A stretch of DNA of 64,000 nucleotides from Lysinibacillus sp. FSL M8-0337 (GCF_038593855.1 NZ_CP151996.1:1364001-1428000), one strand, 5' to 3'; shown: positions 33,314 through 43,034, counted from the stretch's first letter. Notes: generated by a model not told the origin, from the letters alone. Translations and numbers: made by a program.

Positions 33314-34456
33314 TTATTTCGGTAGAGACGATTTTTGGAATTCATTTGTATGTTCTCCAAGTATAGGTGGAGCTAATTTATATTGAATATTTAAATTTGA
33401 AAACTGCAACGGGTTTTTGACGAATTTTATTTTGCCATATTTTTTGTGTTCGATTTCTCCAATCATGTCACGTGCCATAACTTGTGGTTGTTCAAGTGCT
33501 TCCGCAATGGAATTCACACGACCTCCGGGTATTTTATATTGTTGTAATAACGCAATCCATTCATCACGCGTTTTAGTTATTGTAATGTCCGAAATGAGTT
33601 GTACCAGTTCTGCTTCATGTTGCTTTCGCATCGTGTTTGTTATAAAACGTGCGTCGGTTGCCCACTCTTGACGTTCAAGCATTGTGCAAAATTTTTGAAA
33701 CTGCCCATCAGTACCAACACATATCATTAAAGGACCGTCTGCGCAGTTAAATACTTGATAGGGCGCTACGTTATTATGCCGATTGCCTAAACGTTCAGAA
33801 GCAAATCCTGTATTTAAATAGGCACTCGCCACATTTGCTAAGCTACTCATTTGAACATCCAATAATGCTAAATCAATAAACTGCCCGTTATTCGTTACAT
33901 CTCGCATTCGCAACGCAGATAAAATACTGATGACGACATAATGGGAAGTTAAAATATCTGCAATTGGGACACCGACTCTTGTCGCCTCACCATCCGTTGC
34001 ACCTGTTACATGCATTAATCCACTCATCGCCTGTATGACCGGATCAAACCCTGGTTCGTAGGCGAGGGGACCTGTTTGACCGAAGCCGGTCACCGCGCAA
34101 TAAATGAGTTGTGGATTTATTTTTTTCAATTCCTCATAGCTTAGCCCCATCCGCTCCATATCACCAGTTTTAAAGTTTTCTAGAATAATATCTGCATCTT
34201 TTACTAGCTCTTTAAATTTTTCTTTGTCCTCAACTGTTTTTAAATCTAATGTTATTGATTTTTTATTGCGATTGGCACATAAATAATAGGTACTTTGCTC
34301 ATTTAAAAATGGACCCCAGTCACGCATACTATCAGAGCCATCGGGATGCTCTACACGTATGACTTCAGCACCTAAATCAGCTAGCAACATGGAGCCGGCA
34401 GGAGCGGCATAGACACGTGATAAATCTAACACCCGAATATTATTAAGAGGTTGCAT
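33314..34456 (-). CDS. CaiB/BaiF family (type III) CoA-transferase
   Basis: 380 residues with the class III CoA-transferase pattern: IRVLDLSRVYAAPAGSMLLADLGAEVIRVEHPDG, the NKKSITLDLK segment, LIYCAVTGFGQTGPLA, PGFDPVIQAMSGLMHVTG, and a catalytic Asp expected near DPVIQ. It moves CoA from an acyl-CoA donor to a free acid, and here probably activates the substrate of the operon, which has no CoA ligase. The ATG at 34456 has GGGAGG 8 nt upstream. Last gene of the operon. Confidence 0.9.
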   Translation of the reverse strand: MQPLNNIRVLDLSRVYAAPAGSMLLADLGAEVIRVEHPDGSDSMRDWGPFLNEQSTYYLCANRNKKSITLDLKTVEDKEKFKELVKDADIILENFKTGDMERMGLSYEELKKINPQLIYCAVTGFGQTGPLAYEPGFDPVIQAMSGLMHVTGATDGEATRVGVPIADILTSHYVVISILSALRMRDVTNNGQFIDLALLDVQMSSLANVASAYLNTGFASERLGNRHNNVAPYQVFNCADGPLMICVGTDGQFQKFCTMLERQEWATDARFITNTMRKQHEAELVQLISDITITKTRDEWIALLQQYKIPGGRVNSIAEALEQPQVMARDMIGEIEHKKYGKIKFVKNPLQFSNLNIQYKLAPPILGEHTNEFQKSSLPK

Positions 34457-34476
34457 ATGGTTTCCTCCCACAAATG

Positions 34477-35283
34477 TTATTTGTATACTGGTTTACGTTT
34501 TTCTACGACGGCTGTTACACCTTCTTTAAAATCTTCTAGTTCTGTTACAATCGCCATTTGAGAAGAAATGTAATCGAGTGCTGTGCGTAAATCCATTCGT
34601 TGGCTTTGATAGACCGCACGTTTAATGAATTGTACGGTTGTTGTTGGGCGACTTGCTAGTTCTTGTGCATACTGTAATGTATATTCTTCGAGTGCCTCAT
34701 CTTCTACAACAAAGGTAACGATGCCTTTCGCTTTCGCTTCTTCAGCTGTTAAAACACGCGCAGTCCAAAACATGTCCAGAGCCTGATCGATGCCGATAAG
34801 CTTTGGTAAATAGTAGGCGCCACCATCACCAGGAACGATTGCTACGTTTATGTAGCTCTCTGAGATTTTTGTTGATTTTGCCGTTATCCGAATATCACAC
34901 ATTAAAGCCATATCAAGACCGGCACCCATTGCAAAACCGTGCACTTGTGCAATCACTGGCTTATCAATTTCTTCAAGCAACAATGGAATACGTTGAATTT
35001 TTTTCCATAGCGAATTTTTTCGTGCTAAGCCAGTCGAAGAGATATCATCCTCACTTTTGAAAAAGCCTTCTCCAGCTTGCATCGCTTTAATATCGCCACC
35101 TGCGCAGAATGATTTGCCATTCCCTTTCACGATAACAACACGAATATCATCTGAATCGCGTACAGTTTCAAGCGCTGTAATCCATTCTGCAATCATTTCC
35201 TCGCTAAACGCATTGTACGCCTCCGGTCGATTTAACGTAATTGTGGCAATATGGTCTTTTACATCAAATAATAAATCTGCCAT
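34477..35283 (-). CDS. enoyl-CoA hydratase/isomerase family protein
   Basis: About 268 residues of the crotonase fold. The oxyanion-hole segments are GNGKSFCAGGDIKAM and GFAMGAGLDMALMCDIRI; SYINVAIVPGDGGAYYLPKLIG contains the region of the usual second catalytic Glu, here reading VPGDGG with Asp/Gly, so whether it is a hydratase, isomerase or hydrolase is not certain. It sits between the acyl-CoA dehydrogenases and the CoA-transferase in one operon. The ATG at 35283 has GGGAGAG at 6 nt. Confidence 0.88.
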   Translation of the reverse strand: MADLLFDVKDHIATITLNRPEAYNAFSEEMIAEWITALETVRDSDDIRVVIVKGNGKSFCAGGDIKAMQAGEGFFKSEDDISSTGLARKNSLWKKIQRIPLLLEEIDKPVIAQVHGFAMGAGLDMALMCDIRITAKSTKISESYINVAIVPGDGGAYYLPKLIGIDQALDMFWTARVLTAEEAKAKGIVTFVVEDEALEEYTLQYAQELASRPTTTVQFIKRAVYQSQRMDLRTALDYISSQMAIVTELEDFKEGVTAVVEKRKPVYK

Positions 35284-35370
35284 GTTCATCTCTCCCTTTA
35301 CAAAATTGGTATTTTGTCTGACTTGTGCTGAAGAATGGCACTGCTTACTTCAGCTAACAAAGTATAGTTT

Positions 35371-36447
35371 TTAGCTCTGAGCTTTGAGCAGTAGTGAATT
35401 GTTAGTGCATGACGTCATATAAGCCCATAAGCTGTCACCGCTATTTTCTAGTAATTGAGTTGCCACCAAATCAGTCCAATAAAAAGAGCTTGCTCCTTCA
35501 TCACGCCATGACCAAAGCCTACGTGTATACTGTTGTAAGCTATGTTCGTGTGTCGTACCAATTGCAGCATGCACTTGGTGGGAAATGGTCGCTACCGTTT
35601 GAATCATTTCTTCAAAACGAATCCGTGCATAGGCAACTTCACTCAGAGGGCTTTGTGCAACGAGGGCAACGGTCACATTATTAAATGCTGCTAAAGCTAA
35701 CGCTGTTTCACCTGCTAAGTTCACAATATGTTGCTGAACAAGCTGGAAGCGATGTAGGGGACGACCAAATTGCTCACGCTCTTTTGTATATTGCACGGTT
35801 AAGTCATTTATTTTTTCAATAGCGCCCGTCATCATTGCTAGTTGAAAGGCTGTTGCAATGGCTGTCAAAGTCTGAATTTGTTCTGAAGTTAAGACAGTAG
35901 ATTGTTGGCAAACATTGGCGTTTTGGAATGTTACCGTATCACGTGGCTCACCAGCTAAGTTTTTATCCGGTGAAATATCTGCTTGGCTTAAGTCAATTGC
36001 TACTAAATGGATACCCTTTGTGCTGTGTGCAAGTGTTACTAATTGCTTTGTATGGCGCGCCCAAGGAATATGTTGTGCTGAGCCCGTTAGTTTGCCGTTT
36101 TCAAGTGTAAAGCTCGGCGTTTCAGCTAGCGCATAGGTTGCCAAATCATCCATTACTTGTAGGTTAGTATATGCTAATAAGTAGTTTGCTAATGTTGTTT
36201 CTGTAAATGGGATCGGAGCCGCATACTTTCCTGTTAAACGAACAATATTTAATAAATCTTCTAAATCGCCACCCGCACCGCCATTTTCTTCACAAATGGC
36301 GACAGCCGTCATCCCGTTTTCCACGAACAAATTCCATATATCGGATGCCCACTTACCTTGCTCGACAATATCAACTAAATCTTTACTAACATTTTCTTTT
36401 AGCATTCGTTCTACTACTTCAAGTATCATTTCTTTCATTTCACTCAT
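35371..36447 (-). CDS. acyl-CoA dehydrogenase family protein (shorter subunit)
   Basis: 358 residues; acyl-CoA dehydrogenase fold with N-terminal helical domain (VAICEENGGAGGDLEDLLNIVRLTGKYAAPIPFTE) and C-terminal FAD-contacting helices (QVHAAIGTTHEHSLQQYTRRLWSWRDE). It starts within the last codons of the other dehydrogenase gene (4-bp overlap), so the two are probably the subunits of a heteromeric enzyme like PimC/PimD or the actinobacterial FadE pairs. The family's usual C-terminal catalytic Glu motif is not visible. Substrate unknown. Confidence 0.87.
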   Translation of the reverse strand: MSEMKEMILEVVERMLKENVSKDLVDIVEQGKWASDIWNLFVENGMTAVAICEENGGAGGDLEDLLNIVRLTGKYAAPIPFTETTLANYLLAYTNLQVMDDLATYALAETPSFTLENGKLTGSAQHIPWARHTKQLVTLAHSTKGIHLVAIDLSQADISPDKNLAGEPRDTVTFQNANVCQQSTVLTSEQIQTLTAIATAFQLAMMTGAIEKINDLTVQYTKEREQFGRPLHRFQLVQQHIVNLAGETALALAAFNNVTVALVAQSPLSEVAYARIRFEEMIQTVATISHQVHAAIGTTHEHSLQQYTRRLWSWRDEGASSFYWTDLVATQLLENSGDSLWAYMTSCTNNSLLLKAQS

Positions 36448-37598
36448 TGTGCAACAACTCCTTTCGCTACTATGCCATAAAGAACTTCTGAAGTGCCTCC
36501 TCGAATTGTAAAACCTGGTGCATGTAAAATAGACTCTGCCATTAAACGGTCGATTTTACGTTGCGCGTCAAGTGTAGGGTAGGTTTGCACTAATAAACGA
36601 GTAATTTCTGGTATGCTTTGTTCAAATTTGGTGCCAAGAGCCTTTACAAGAGCAGCTGGAATAGAGACTTCATCGCCGTTTCCAGTTGCTAAAAGCTGGG
36701 CTACACCAATTGATAAATTGCGTAAGCTCCAGAGGCGTGCGACAACTTTAGATGCTTGTTTTAACCCTTCAATGTTATTTTGTCGTTTTAATTCTTGAAT
36801 GAGTTCATCGATTAAAGGGAACGTGCTTAAAATACGCTCTGGGCCGCTGCGTTCAAATGCTAGCTCTGCTAAACCTTGAATCCAACCATTGCCAATTTCA
36901 CCGACAACCATATTGTCAGGAACAAAGACATTATCAAAGAATACTTCATTGTAATGATGTTCACCTGTTAAAAATTTGATTGGGACTACTGTAATTCCAT
37001 CCGCTTGTAAATCGACGATTAGTTGGCTTAATCCCGCATGTTTATGTTTGCCATCATATGGGCTCGTTCGAACTAAAGTCACCATGTAGTGACAAAGATG
37101 GGCATTACTCGTCCATATTTTTTGACCGTTTACGATCCAGCCGCCTTCTACTTTTTCAGCACGTGTACTGACAGAAGCCAAATCTGAACCACTATTTGGT
37201 TCACTTAACCCAATGCCGAAGTAGCATTCACCTTTCACAATTTGCGGTAGGAAAAAAGCACGCTGTTGTTCTGTGCCATAACGCAAAAGTAGTGGTCCTG
37301 TTTGTCGATCAGCAAACCAATGTGCTGCAACCGGTGCACCTATAGCTAAAAATTCTTCGGTTAAAATATAACGATCAATAGTACTGCGCTCTTGACCGCC
37401 ATATTTTTTGGGCCAAGTGATGCCAATCCAGCCTTTTTGCCCTATCAATTTAGAAAATTCAGGGTTATCTCCACTTAACCAAGAATCACATTTCGGCACG
37501 AAGGTTCCTTTTGCTAGTTCTTCGTGTAGAAATGCTCGAACTTCTAAACGGAATTGTTCTTGCGCTTCTGTAAATTGCACTGTTGGTAATTGAAACAT
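36444..37598 (-). CDS. acyl-CoA dehydrogenase family protein (larger subunit)
   Basis: 384 residues and first gene of the catabolic operon (AAGGAGGAG before the ATG). Recognisable features are GWIGITWPKKYGGQERSTIDRYILTEE, YFGIGLSEPNSGSDLASVSTRAEK, GWIVNGQKIWTSNAH and the terminal RGGTSEVLYGIVAKGV. In fatty-acyl-CoA dehydrogenases the last motif is EGT with the catalytic Glu; here it is GGT, the form seen in heteromeric or ring-acid acyl-CoA dehydrogenases. It most likely pairs with the next gene. The operon probably degrades a branched, cyclic or dicarboxylic acid. Confidence 0.88.
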   Translation of the reverse strand: MFQLPTVQFTEAQEQFRLEVRAFLHEELAKGTFVPKCDSWLSGDNPEFSKLIGQKGWIGITWPKKYGGQERSTIDRYILTEEFLAIGAPVAAHWFADRQTGPLLLRYGTEQQRAFFLPQIVKGECYFGIGLSEPNSGSDLASVSTRAEKVEGGWIVNGQKIWTSNAHLCHYMVTLVRTSPYDGKHKHAGLSQLIVDLQADGITVVPIKFLTGEHHYNEVFFDNVFVPDNMVVGEIGNGWIQGLAELAFERSGPERILSTFPLIDELIQELKRQNNIEGLKQASKVVARLWSLRNLSIGVAQLLATGNGDEVSIPAALVKALGTKFEQSIPEITRLLVQTYPTLDAQRKIDRLMAESILHAPGFTIRGGTSEVLYGIVAKGVVAQ

Positions 37599-37864
37599 AA
37601 AATAACTCCTCCTTTTTACCGCATTGTGATAACAATTACATTATATGTGTATTTTATGATTCGTTATGTAAATAAGTCAAATGTTTTTTAGAATAATTAG
37701 AAAATTCCGTAAGTGAAAACTGGTTACAGCATATATAAATTGGTAGAGAGCTTTTAGCGATATGCCTTACAAATAGTAAAAAGTATTTAATTTACGAAAA
37801 AGTGTAAAAAAACAGAAAAAACATGTTACTATGTAGAAAAATTACGTTTTGGGGGTGTGAGAAG

Positions 37865-39202
37865 ATGCAAATGACGATTAAAACTTCTCAAAAGGTCACA
37901 CAAATATTATCTGCACAGTTAGTCCAGCATTTAGAAATATTGCAATATTCGGCGACTGAGCTAGAGCAATACATTTATGAAAGAGCAACAGAAAATCCAC
38001 TATTAGTGGTCAACGACGCAAAAGTAAAAACGCAATATGAGGAGATTATGCAATTAGCAAATTGTTCTGTTCATCATTTTTCATCATCCTATGATAGGTC
38101 TAGCAGTAACCAATTTAATATGATTGAGATGAAGCTTGCTGAAAAAGAAAATTATGAACAATTCCTTTTAGAGCAAGTGCCGATGCACCAAAATTTATCT
38201 TCTATTGATTTACGAATTTTAAAATTTTTAATCCAATCGTTGGATGATCGCTTATTTTTGGATGTAGAGTTAGAGATTGTAGCAGACAAGTTTCAAACTA
38301 GTTATTCGCATGTAGAAGCAATATTAGATTTATTACAAACTTTTGAGCCGATTGGCGTAGGCGCACGAAGTTACCAAGAATTTTTACTTATCCAATTGGA
38401 TAATGATCAGTTTGCGCCGAAAATGGCTTCGACCTTTATTCGTTCAGATTTAGAGTTAGTTGCAACGCAGGCGATTAAACAGTTGAGTAAAAAATATAAG
38501 ATGCCTTTACAAGATGTCATCGAAACGGTTCACTATATAAAAAAATTGAAACCGATTATGATGGGGGATAAATTAGAATCGATTCCCTATGTAACGCCAG
38601 ATATCGAAGTGAAAGTAATTGCTGGGGAATGGGTGATTCAGTTAACTCGTCACCACTTACCTATCGTATCGATTGATGAAAGTTATGTTGCGCTGTTAAA
38701 AAATGATCCGAATTATCAAACGTACTACCGAGATTCAATGAAAGATGCATTAGCTCTATTGCAAGGAATTGAACAGCGAGATAAGACGCTTTATGAGTTA
38801 ACTAGATTATTATTGCAACAGCAGGAAAATTTCTTTACGAAGGGGTTAGAAGCGATAAAACCTATGCGTTTAAAAGATCTTGCTGACTTGTTAGCTGTAC
38901 ATGAATCGACCATTAGTCGTGCTATTCGAGGGAAGTATATTCAAACGCCAAAAGGCATTTATGCATTACAATCTTTGTTTACAAAGGGCTTGCTGAATTC
39001 TTCTGGAAAAATGGATTCAATTATGTATATTAAAAAGCGCTTACAAAAGTTGATTGAAACCGAGGATAAACGAAATCCTTTAGCAGACCAGCAATTGACA
39101 AATATTTTATGTGAAGAAGGAATTCAAATTTCAAGAAGAACTGTTGCAAAGTATCGAGAGGAATTAAATATTTTAAGTTCATATAATCGAGCGTATGGGT
39201 AA
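37865..39202 (+). CDS. sigL: RNA polymerase sigma-54 factor
   Basis: About 445 residues. Region I is Gln/Leu-rich at the N-terminus (KTSQKVTQILSAQLVQHLEILQYSATELEQYI and ENPLL); the core-binding domain follows, with FEPIGVGARS; the HTH VHESTISRAIRGKYIQTPKGIYAL is next; and the RpoN box reads ISRRTVAKYREELNI near the C-terminus. It directs RNA polymerase to -24/-12 promoters. I chose the ATG at 37865, preceded by GGGGGTGTGAGAAG. It sits next to a sigma-54 activator and two genes sets with -24/-12 promoters, an unusually compact regulon. Confidence 0.95.
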   Translation: MQMTIKTSQKVTQILSAQLVQHLEILQYSATELEQYIYERATENPLLVVNDAKVKTQYEEIMQLANCSVHHFSSSYDRSSSNQFNMIEMKLAEKENYEQFLLEQVPMHQNLSSIDLRILKFLIQSLDDRLFLDVELEIVADKFQTSYSHVEAILDLLQTFEPIGVGARSYQEFLLIQLDNDQFAPKMASTFIRSDLELVATQAIKQLSKKYKMPLQDVIETVHYIKKLKPIMMGDKLESIPYVTPDIEVKVIAGEWVIQLTRHHLPIVSIDESYVALLKNDPNYQTYYRDSMKDALALLQGIEQRDKTLYELTRLLLQQQENFFTKGLEAIKPMRLKDLADLLAVHESTISRAIRGKYIQTPKGIYALQSLFTKGLLNSSGKMDSIMYIKKRLQKLIETEDKRNPLADQQLTNILCEEGIQISRRTVAKYREELNILSSYNRAYG

Positions 39203-39225
39203 TGTGATGTAAAAAATAAACCGAT

Positions 39226-39241
39226 GATGCAAATGTGCATC
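39226..39241. promoter_or_regulatory. candidate enhancer (UAS) for the sigma-54 activator, copy 1
   Basis: Palindrome GATGC-AAATGT-GCATC, 152 bp upstream of the -24/-12 promoter at 39393. A matching GATGC-N6-GCATC is at 42739-42754 upstream of the second such promoter. Position and repetition fit binding sites of the adjacent enhancer-binding protein. Confidence 0.6.
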
Positions 39242-39392
39242 AAAATTTTAATTGTGCATTGTGCAAAAGCGATTCGTTACTCGTCATCCTTGATAAGCTG
39301 TGCCCACCATAAAAGGATGAAGCGAGATAAGAAGCTAGTAAACTATAACTTAATTTAACAGAATTTTATAAATTTTAAGTTTTTTGTAGTGT

Positions 39393-39408
39393 TTGGCATA
39401 GAACTTGC
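39393..39408 (+). promoter_or_regulatory. sigma-54 (-24/-12) promoter of the permease gene
   Basis: TTGGCAT-AGAAC-TTGC matches the TGGCAC-N5-TTGC consensus with one change. It is 74 bp before the permease start codon. Confidence 0.8.
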
Positions 39409-39481
39409 TCATTAAACAGAAGACATGCATTAGAGAAAGGGGCTAGTAAATGTCTATATCAAAACACTAAGGGGTGGTTTA

Positions 39482-40897
39482 ATGGGAGCTTTGCAAAAAT
39501 CACTGAAAACACGACATATTACAATGATTTCCATTGGTGGGGTAATTGGAACGGGGCTTTTTGTCGGAACTGGAAAAAACATTTTAAGTACCGGTCCAGC
39601 AGCAGTCATATCCTATGCAATTGCGTGTTTGCTCATTGTCTTAATTATGCAAATGGTTGGTGAAATGGCGGCTGGGGAAATCGCATTAGGAGAGAAGTCT
39701 GGTCAATCGGGGGAGTTAGGCTCATTTGCATCGTATGCAGGAAAGTATATTGGGCCATGGGCAGGTTTTACAGTTGGCTGGCTGTATTGGGCTAGCTGGG
39801 TATTCATTGTTGGACTAGAAGCTGCATTAATCGGGGGTATGCTGCATAACTGGTTTCCATTTATACCGATTTGGGTTGGAAGTGTAGGCATTACATTGTT
39901 AATGACCATTATTAATATTTATTCGGTGAAATCATTCGGTGAATTTGAATATTGGCTATCATTTATTAAAGTTACGGCAATCATTATCTTTTTAGTAGTG
40001 GGAACAGCAATGATTTTCGGTATATGGCCTAATTATGAGCCTAAAGGATTGGGGATTTTAACAGCATTTGGTGGCTTTGCACCAAATGGGGTTGTTCCAA
40101 TATTTACGGCAATTGTGTTTGTTATATTTTCTATTTGCGGTGCTGAAGTTGCAGCGATTGCTGCGGCAGAGTCTGAAAATCCAGCAAAAAATATTGTTCG
40201 TGCTATTCGCAATGTCGTATTCCGTCTCGGATTATTTTTTGTCGGTTCAGTAGCTATTATGGTAATGATTATCCCGTGGAATGATTCAACGTTTTTAGCA
40301 GCACCCTATGCCAATATTTTAACGATGGCTGGACTTCCAATTGCAGCTCAAATTATTCAAATCGTTATATTTATCTCATTAATTTCGGTGCTCAATTCAG
40401 CACTTTATACAAGTTCACGCATGTTACTTGAAATGTCACGTCAAGGAGATGCGCCAAAAATCTTCTCACAAATACGAAATCGTCGCGGTGCACCAGTACC
40501 AGCTATTATTGGAAGTACCTTAGTTGCGTATATTTGTGCCATGCTCTATTTTATTTCCCCAGAAGTCATTTTTTATTTTTTAGGTAACTGTGTTGGAGGA
40601 TTAATGATTGCTGTTTATATTTTTATTGCGATTTCGCAAATACGATTTCGACGGTATTATGATCAAGTTTCGGGTGAGCTATTAGCGATTAAAATGTGGT
40701 TATTTCCCTACTTATCGTATGTTACAATTGGTGTTTTAACAATTGTCTATTTATGCCAAGTGTTAATTGAATCGTTGCGTACGCAGTTTTACTTAAGTAC
40801 ATTAGTATTGATTGTGTCAATTGTATTATTTGTCATCATGCGAAAACTTTCAACGAAACCAGCAGAGCAATTAGAGGATAAATTAGCTTCAGAGTAG
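39482..40897 (+). CDS. amino acid permease (APC family, GabP-like)
   Basis: 471-residue transporter with twelve TM helices of the AAT subgroup of the APC superfamily. Opening KTRHITMISIGGVIGTGLFVGTGK is the substrate-binding consensus; QMVGEMAAGEIALGEKSGQSGELGSFASYAGKYIGPWAGFTVGWLYW-type segments follow (helices 2-3). It probably imports GABA or a related amino acid, given the aminotransferase and semialdehyde dehydrogenase in the same sigma-54 module. Transcribed from a -24/-12 promoter; RBS AAGGGGTGG. Confidence 0.88.
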   Translation: MGALQKSLKTRHITMISIGGVIGTGLFVGTGKNILSTGPAAVISYAIACLLIVLIMQMVGEMAAGEIALGEKSGQSGELGSFASYAGKYIGPWAGFTVGWLYWASWVFIVGLEAALIGGMLHNWFPFIPIWVGSVGITLLMTIINIYSVKSFGEFEYWLSFIKVTAIIIFLVVGTAMIFGIWPNYEPKGLGILTAFGGFAPNGVVPIFTAIVFVIFSICGAEVAAIAAAESENPAKNIVRAIRNVVFRLGLFFVGSVAIMVMIIPWNDSTFLAAPYANILTMAGLPIAAQIIQIVIFISLISVLNSALYTSSRMLLEMSRQGDAPKIFSQIRNRRGAPVPAIIGSTLVAYICAMLYFISPEVIFYFLGNCVGGLMIAVYIFIAISQIRFRRYYDQVSGELLAIKMWLFPYLSYVTIGVLTIVYLCQVLIESLRTQFYLSTLVLIVSIVLFVIMRKLSTKPAEQLEDKLASE

Positions 40898-40947
40898 AAT
40901 ATTACTACGAGGCTATGATGAGTGTGAGGGAACTATACGATGAGATT

Positions 40948-41042
40948 AAATTCGCGACACGCTTACGGGAATGCAAGCCTGGCAAACAAATACGCAAGTA
41001 GTTGTTTGCCAGAGACCCCGTGGATAGGGAGCGAATTTTTTT
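40948..41042 (+). terminator. structured terminator-like element between permease and activator genes
   Basis: Outer stem AAATTCGC (40948-40955) with GCGAATTT (41031-41038) followed by a T run; second tier CACG (40958-40961) with CGTG (41019-41022) and GGG (40967-40969) with CCC (41016-41018); inner hairpin GGCAAACAA (40981-40989) with TTGTTTGCC (41002-41010). It is more elaborate than a plain terminator, but I do not recognise it as a known riboswitch class. Confidence 0.6.
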
Positions 41043-41090
41043 GCATTACTTCTTGCAATAATAAAACGGTTTGGAAAGGAAGCGGTTCAG

Positions 41091-42737
41091 ATGTCAGTAA
41101 CAGAACTTCATAAGGAAGAGCATTTTTTTATTGTGAAAAATGGTGAAGTGATTGTCAAAAGTGATATCCAACAAGAGCTTCTTGAACAAATAAGTGAGAA
41201 ATACTGTAAAGGACAAGAAACATTTGAGGTGCAAGAATATTTCGTCCATGTAGTAGAAACATCACAAGGTACGCTGTTTACAGCTAGATCATTGAAGCAG
41301 TTTAACGATATCGATTTTATGAACCCCCTGTCACATAAGTTGCTGAACTCAATTTCTGATGGTGTGACGATTTGTGATCGCCACGGCAAGATTTTATTTC
41401 AAAATGACATTGATATTGAAATTGTTGGTTTCGATTTACGGGGGAGATATGCAAAAGATGTCATTGCGGAAGGATTAATGAGTGATTCCATTTCGATGAA
41501 AGTAATTGAATCGCAAGAAAAGGTAACAATATTGCAAACCTTCATTAACGGCAGATGTTTTTTAGTCACAGGTCAGCCGATTTTTGATGAAGATGGAAAA
41601 TTGCAATATGTTGTTGCCATCACACGGGATATGACACAACTCAAATTGCTTGAACAAGAAGTACAAAAATTAGAAGATCAAAATGAAAATTTTAAATGCA
41701 AACTACAAGCCTTACATAATCAAGAATCGAGAAAAAGTAGTTTAATTGCCGTATCTTCTGCCATGATGCAAGTAGTCAAAAGGGTGATGCGTGTTGCTGA
41801 AGTAGATTCTACCGTGCTAATTGGTGGTGAATCGGGAGTCGGTAAAGAGGAGATTACAAAACTTATTCATGCCTATAGCAGACGAAGTCATAAGCAAATC
41901 TTAACAATCAATTGTAGTGCAATTCCAGAGACATTACTTGAATCTGAACTTTTTGGCTATGAATCAGGGGCATTTACGGGAGCTAGTAAAGGTGGAAAAG
42001 CTGGACTCTTTGAAATTGCATCAGGAGGCACGGTGTTTTTAGATGAAATTGGAGAAATGCCTTTGCAACTCCAAGCTAAATTATTGCGGGTACTACAAGA
42101 ATCGGAGGTACAGCGTATAGGAAGCGGCAGACCGATTGCAATTGATGTACGAATTATCGCAGCAACCAACCGAAACTTAGCGGATATGGTTAGGCAAGGT
42201 AGCTTTCGAGAGGATTTATATTATCGCTTAAACATTATCCCTATTGAAATTCCACCATTAAGACAGCGTCGGCAAGATATTATCCCATTAGTTAATCATT
42301 TTTTAGCGTTGATAGGTGATAAATATGGAATTCATCGAACAATAGAGTCATCTGCTATGAAAGTGTTAGAAGCGTATACATGGCCGGGAAATGTCAGGCA
42401 ATTGAAAAATATGGTGGAACGCCTTTGCTTATTGGCTACCCAACCTGAAATCACAGTAAGTACAGTTCAACAAGAGCTTGATAGCAACCCACTAGTTATT
42501 CGAGAAGTCGACAATACAGTACAACAGCCGAATGTACAACAACAGCCTGCAGTTCCACTTTTAGAAGGTACATTAAAAGAGCAAGTGGCAATGTTTGAAA
42601 AGCAATTGATTAAGCAAGCATTGTCCGAACATCCGAGTATAAGACAAGCAGCCAAAGCGCTCGGCTGCGATCAATCTACGTTAGTAAGGAAAATACAAAA
42701 ATTCCAATTGACACGGCATATCTCATATCAAGAATAA
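41091..42737 (+). CDS. sigma-54-dependent enhancer-binding regulator (PAS-AAA-Fis)
   Basis: 548 residues. A PAS sensor at about 80-185 (NSISDGVTICDRHGKILFQN) is followed by a linker coiled coil, an AAA+ domain at about 225-455 with Walker A GGESGVGKEE, the sigma-54-contacting ESGAFTGA loop, Walker B GGTVFLDEIGEM, and a C-terminal Fis-type HTH (HPSIRQAAKALGCDQSTLVRKIQKF). It activates -24/-12 promoters by ATP hydrolysis, here most likely those of the permease and aminotransferase genes on either side. RBS GGAAAGGAAG. Effector unknown; the operon suggests an omega-amino acid or its semialdehyde. Confidence 0.93.
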   Translation: MSVTELHKEEHFFIVKNGEVIVKSDIQQELLEQISEKYCKGQETFEVQEYFVHVVETSQGTLFTARSLKQFNDIDFMNPLSHKLLNSISDGVTICDRHGKILFQNDIDIEIVGFDLRGRYAKDVIAEGLMSDSISMKVIESQEKVTILQTFINGRCFLVTGQPIFDEDGKLQYVVAITRDMTQLKLLEQEVQKLEDQNENFKCKLQALHNQESRKSSLIAVSSAMMQVVKRVMRVAEVDSTVLIGGESGVGKEEITKLIHAYSRRSHKQILTINCSAIPETLLESELFGYESGAFTGASKGGKAGLFEIASGGTVFLDEIGEMPLQLQAKLLRVLQESEVQRIGSGRPIAIDVRIIAATNRNLADMVRQGSFREDLYYRLNIIPIEIPPLRQRRQDIIPLVNHFLALIGDKYGIHRTIESSAMKVLEAYTWPGNVRQLKNMVERLCLLATQPEITVSTVQQELDSNPLVIREVDNTVQQPNVQQQPAVPLLEGTLKEQVAMFEKQLIKQALSEHPSIRQAAKALGCDQSTLVRKIQKFQLTRHISYQE

Positions 42738-42738
42738 T

Positions 42739-42754
42739 GATGCGGTTATGCATC
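42739..42754. promoter_or_regulatory. candidate enhancer (UAS) for the sigma-54 activator, copy 2
   Basis: Palindrome GATGC-GGTTAT-GCATC directly after the regulator stop codon, 219 bp before the -24/-12 promoter at 42973. Same arms and spacing as the site at 39226. Confidence 0.6.
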
Positions 42755-42972
42755 ACTACTTGCATATTTGCATAAATAGTGCAAAAAAGCGTGAAGTGCT
42801 TGTGATGTTGAGAAAGGGCGTATGTATTTCTAGTAAGATATTTGTTGAACCGAAAAAAATGTCGACAATCTGAAAACAATAAAGTTGTTCGAGGTGGTCA
42901 ACAGTGAATAATGATAACGAATTCAATAGATTAGAGAGGCATTTTTTAAATAATGTCTCTTTTTTTATGGAG

Positions 42973-42988
42973 TTGGCATGAAAATTGC
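42973..42988 (+). promoter_or_regulatory. sigma-54 (-24/-12) promoter of the aminotransferase operon
   Basis: TTGGCAT-GAAAA-TTGC, the same form as at 39393. It overlaps an in-frame ATG at 42978 and so shows that the aminotransferase cannot start there. Confidence 0.8.
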
Positions 42989-43034
42989 TTGTAATAAAGT
43001 GTATAAAACTTTTAATGAAAAGAGGCTGGTATTG

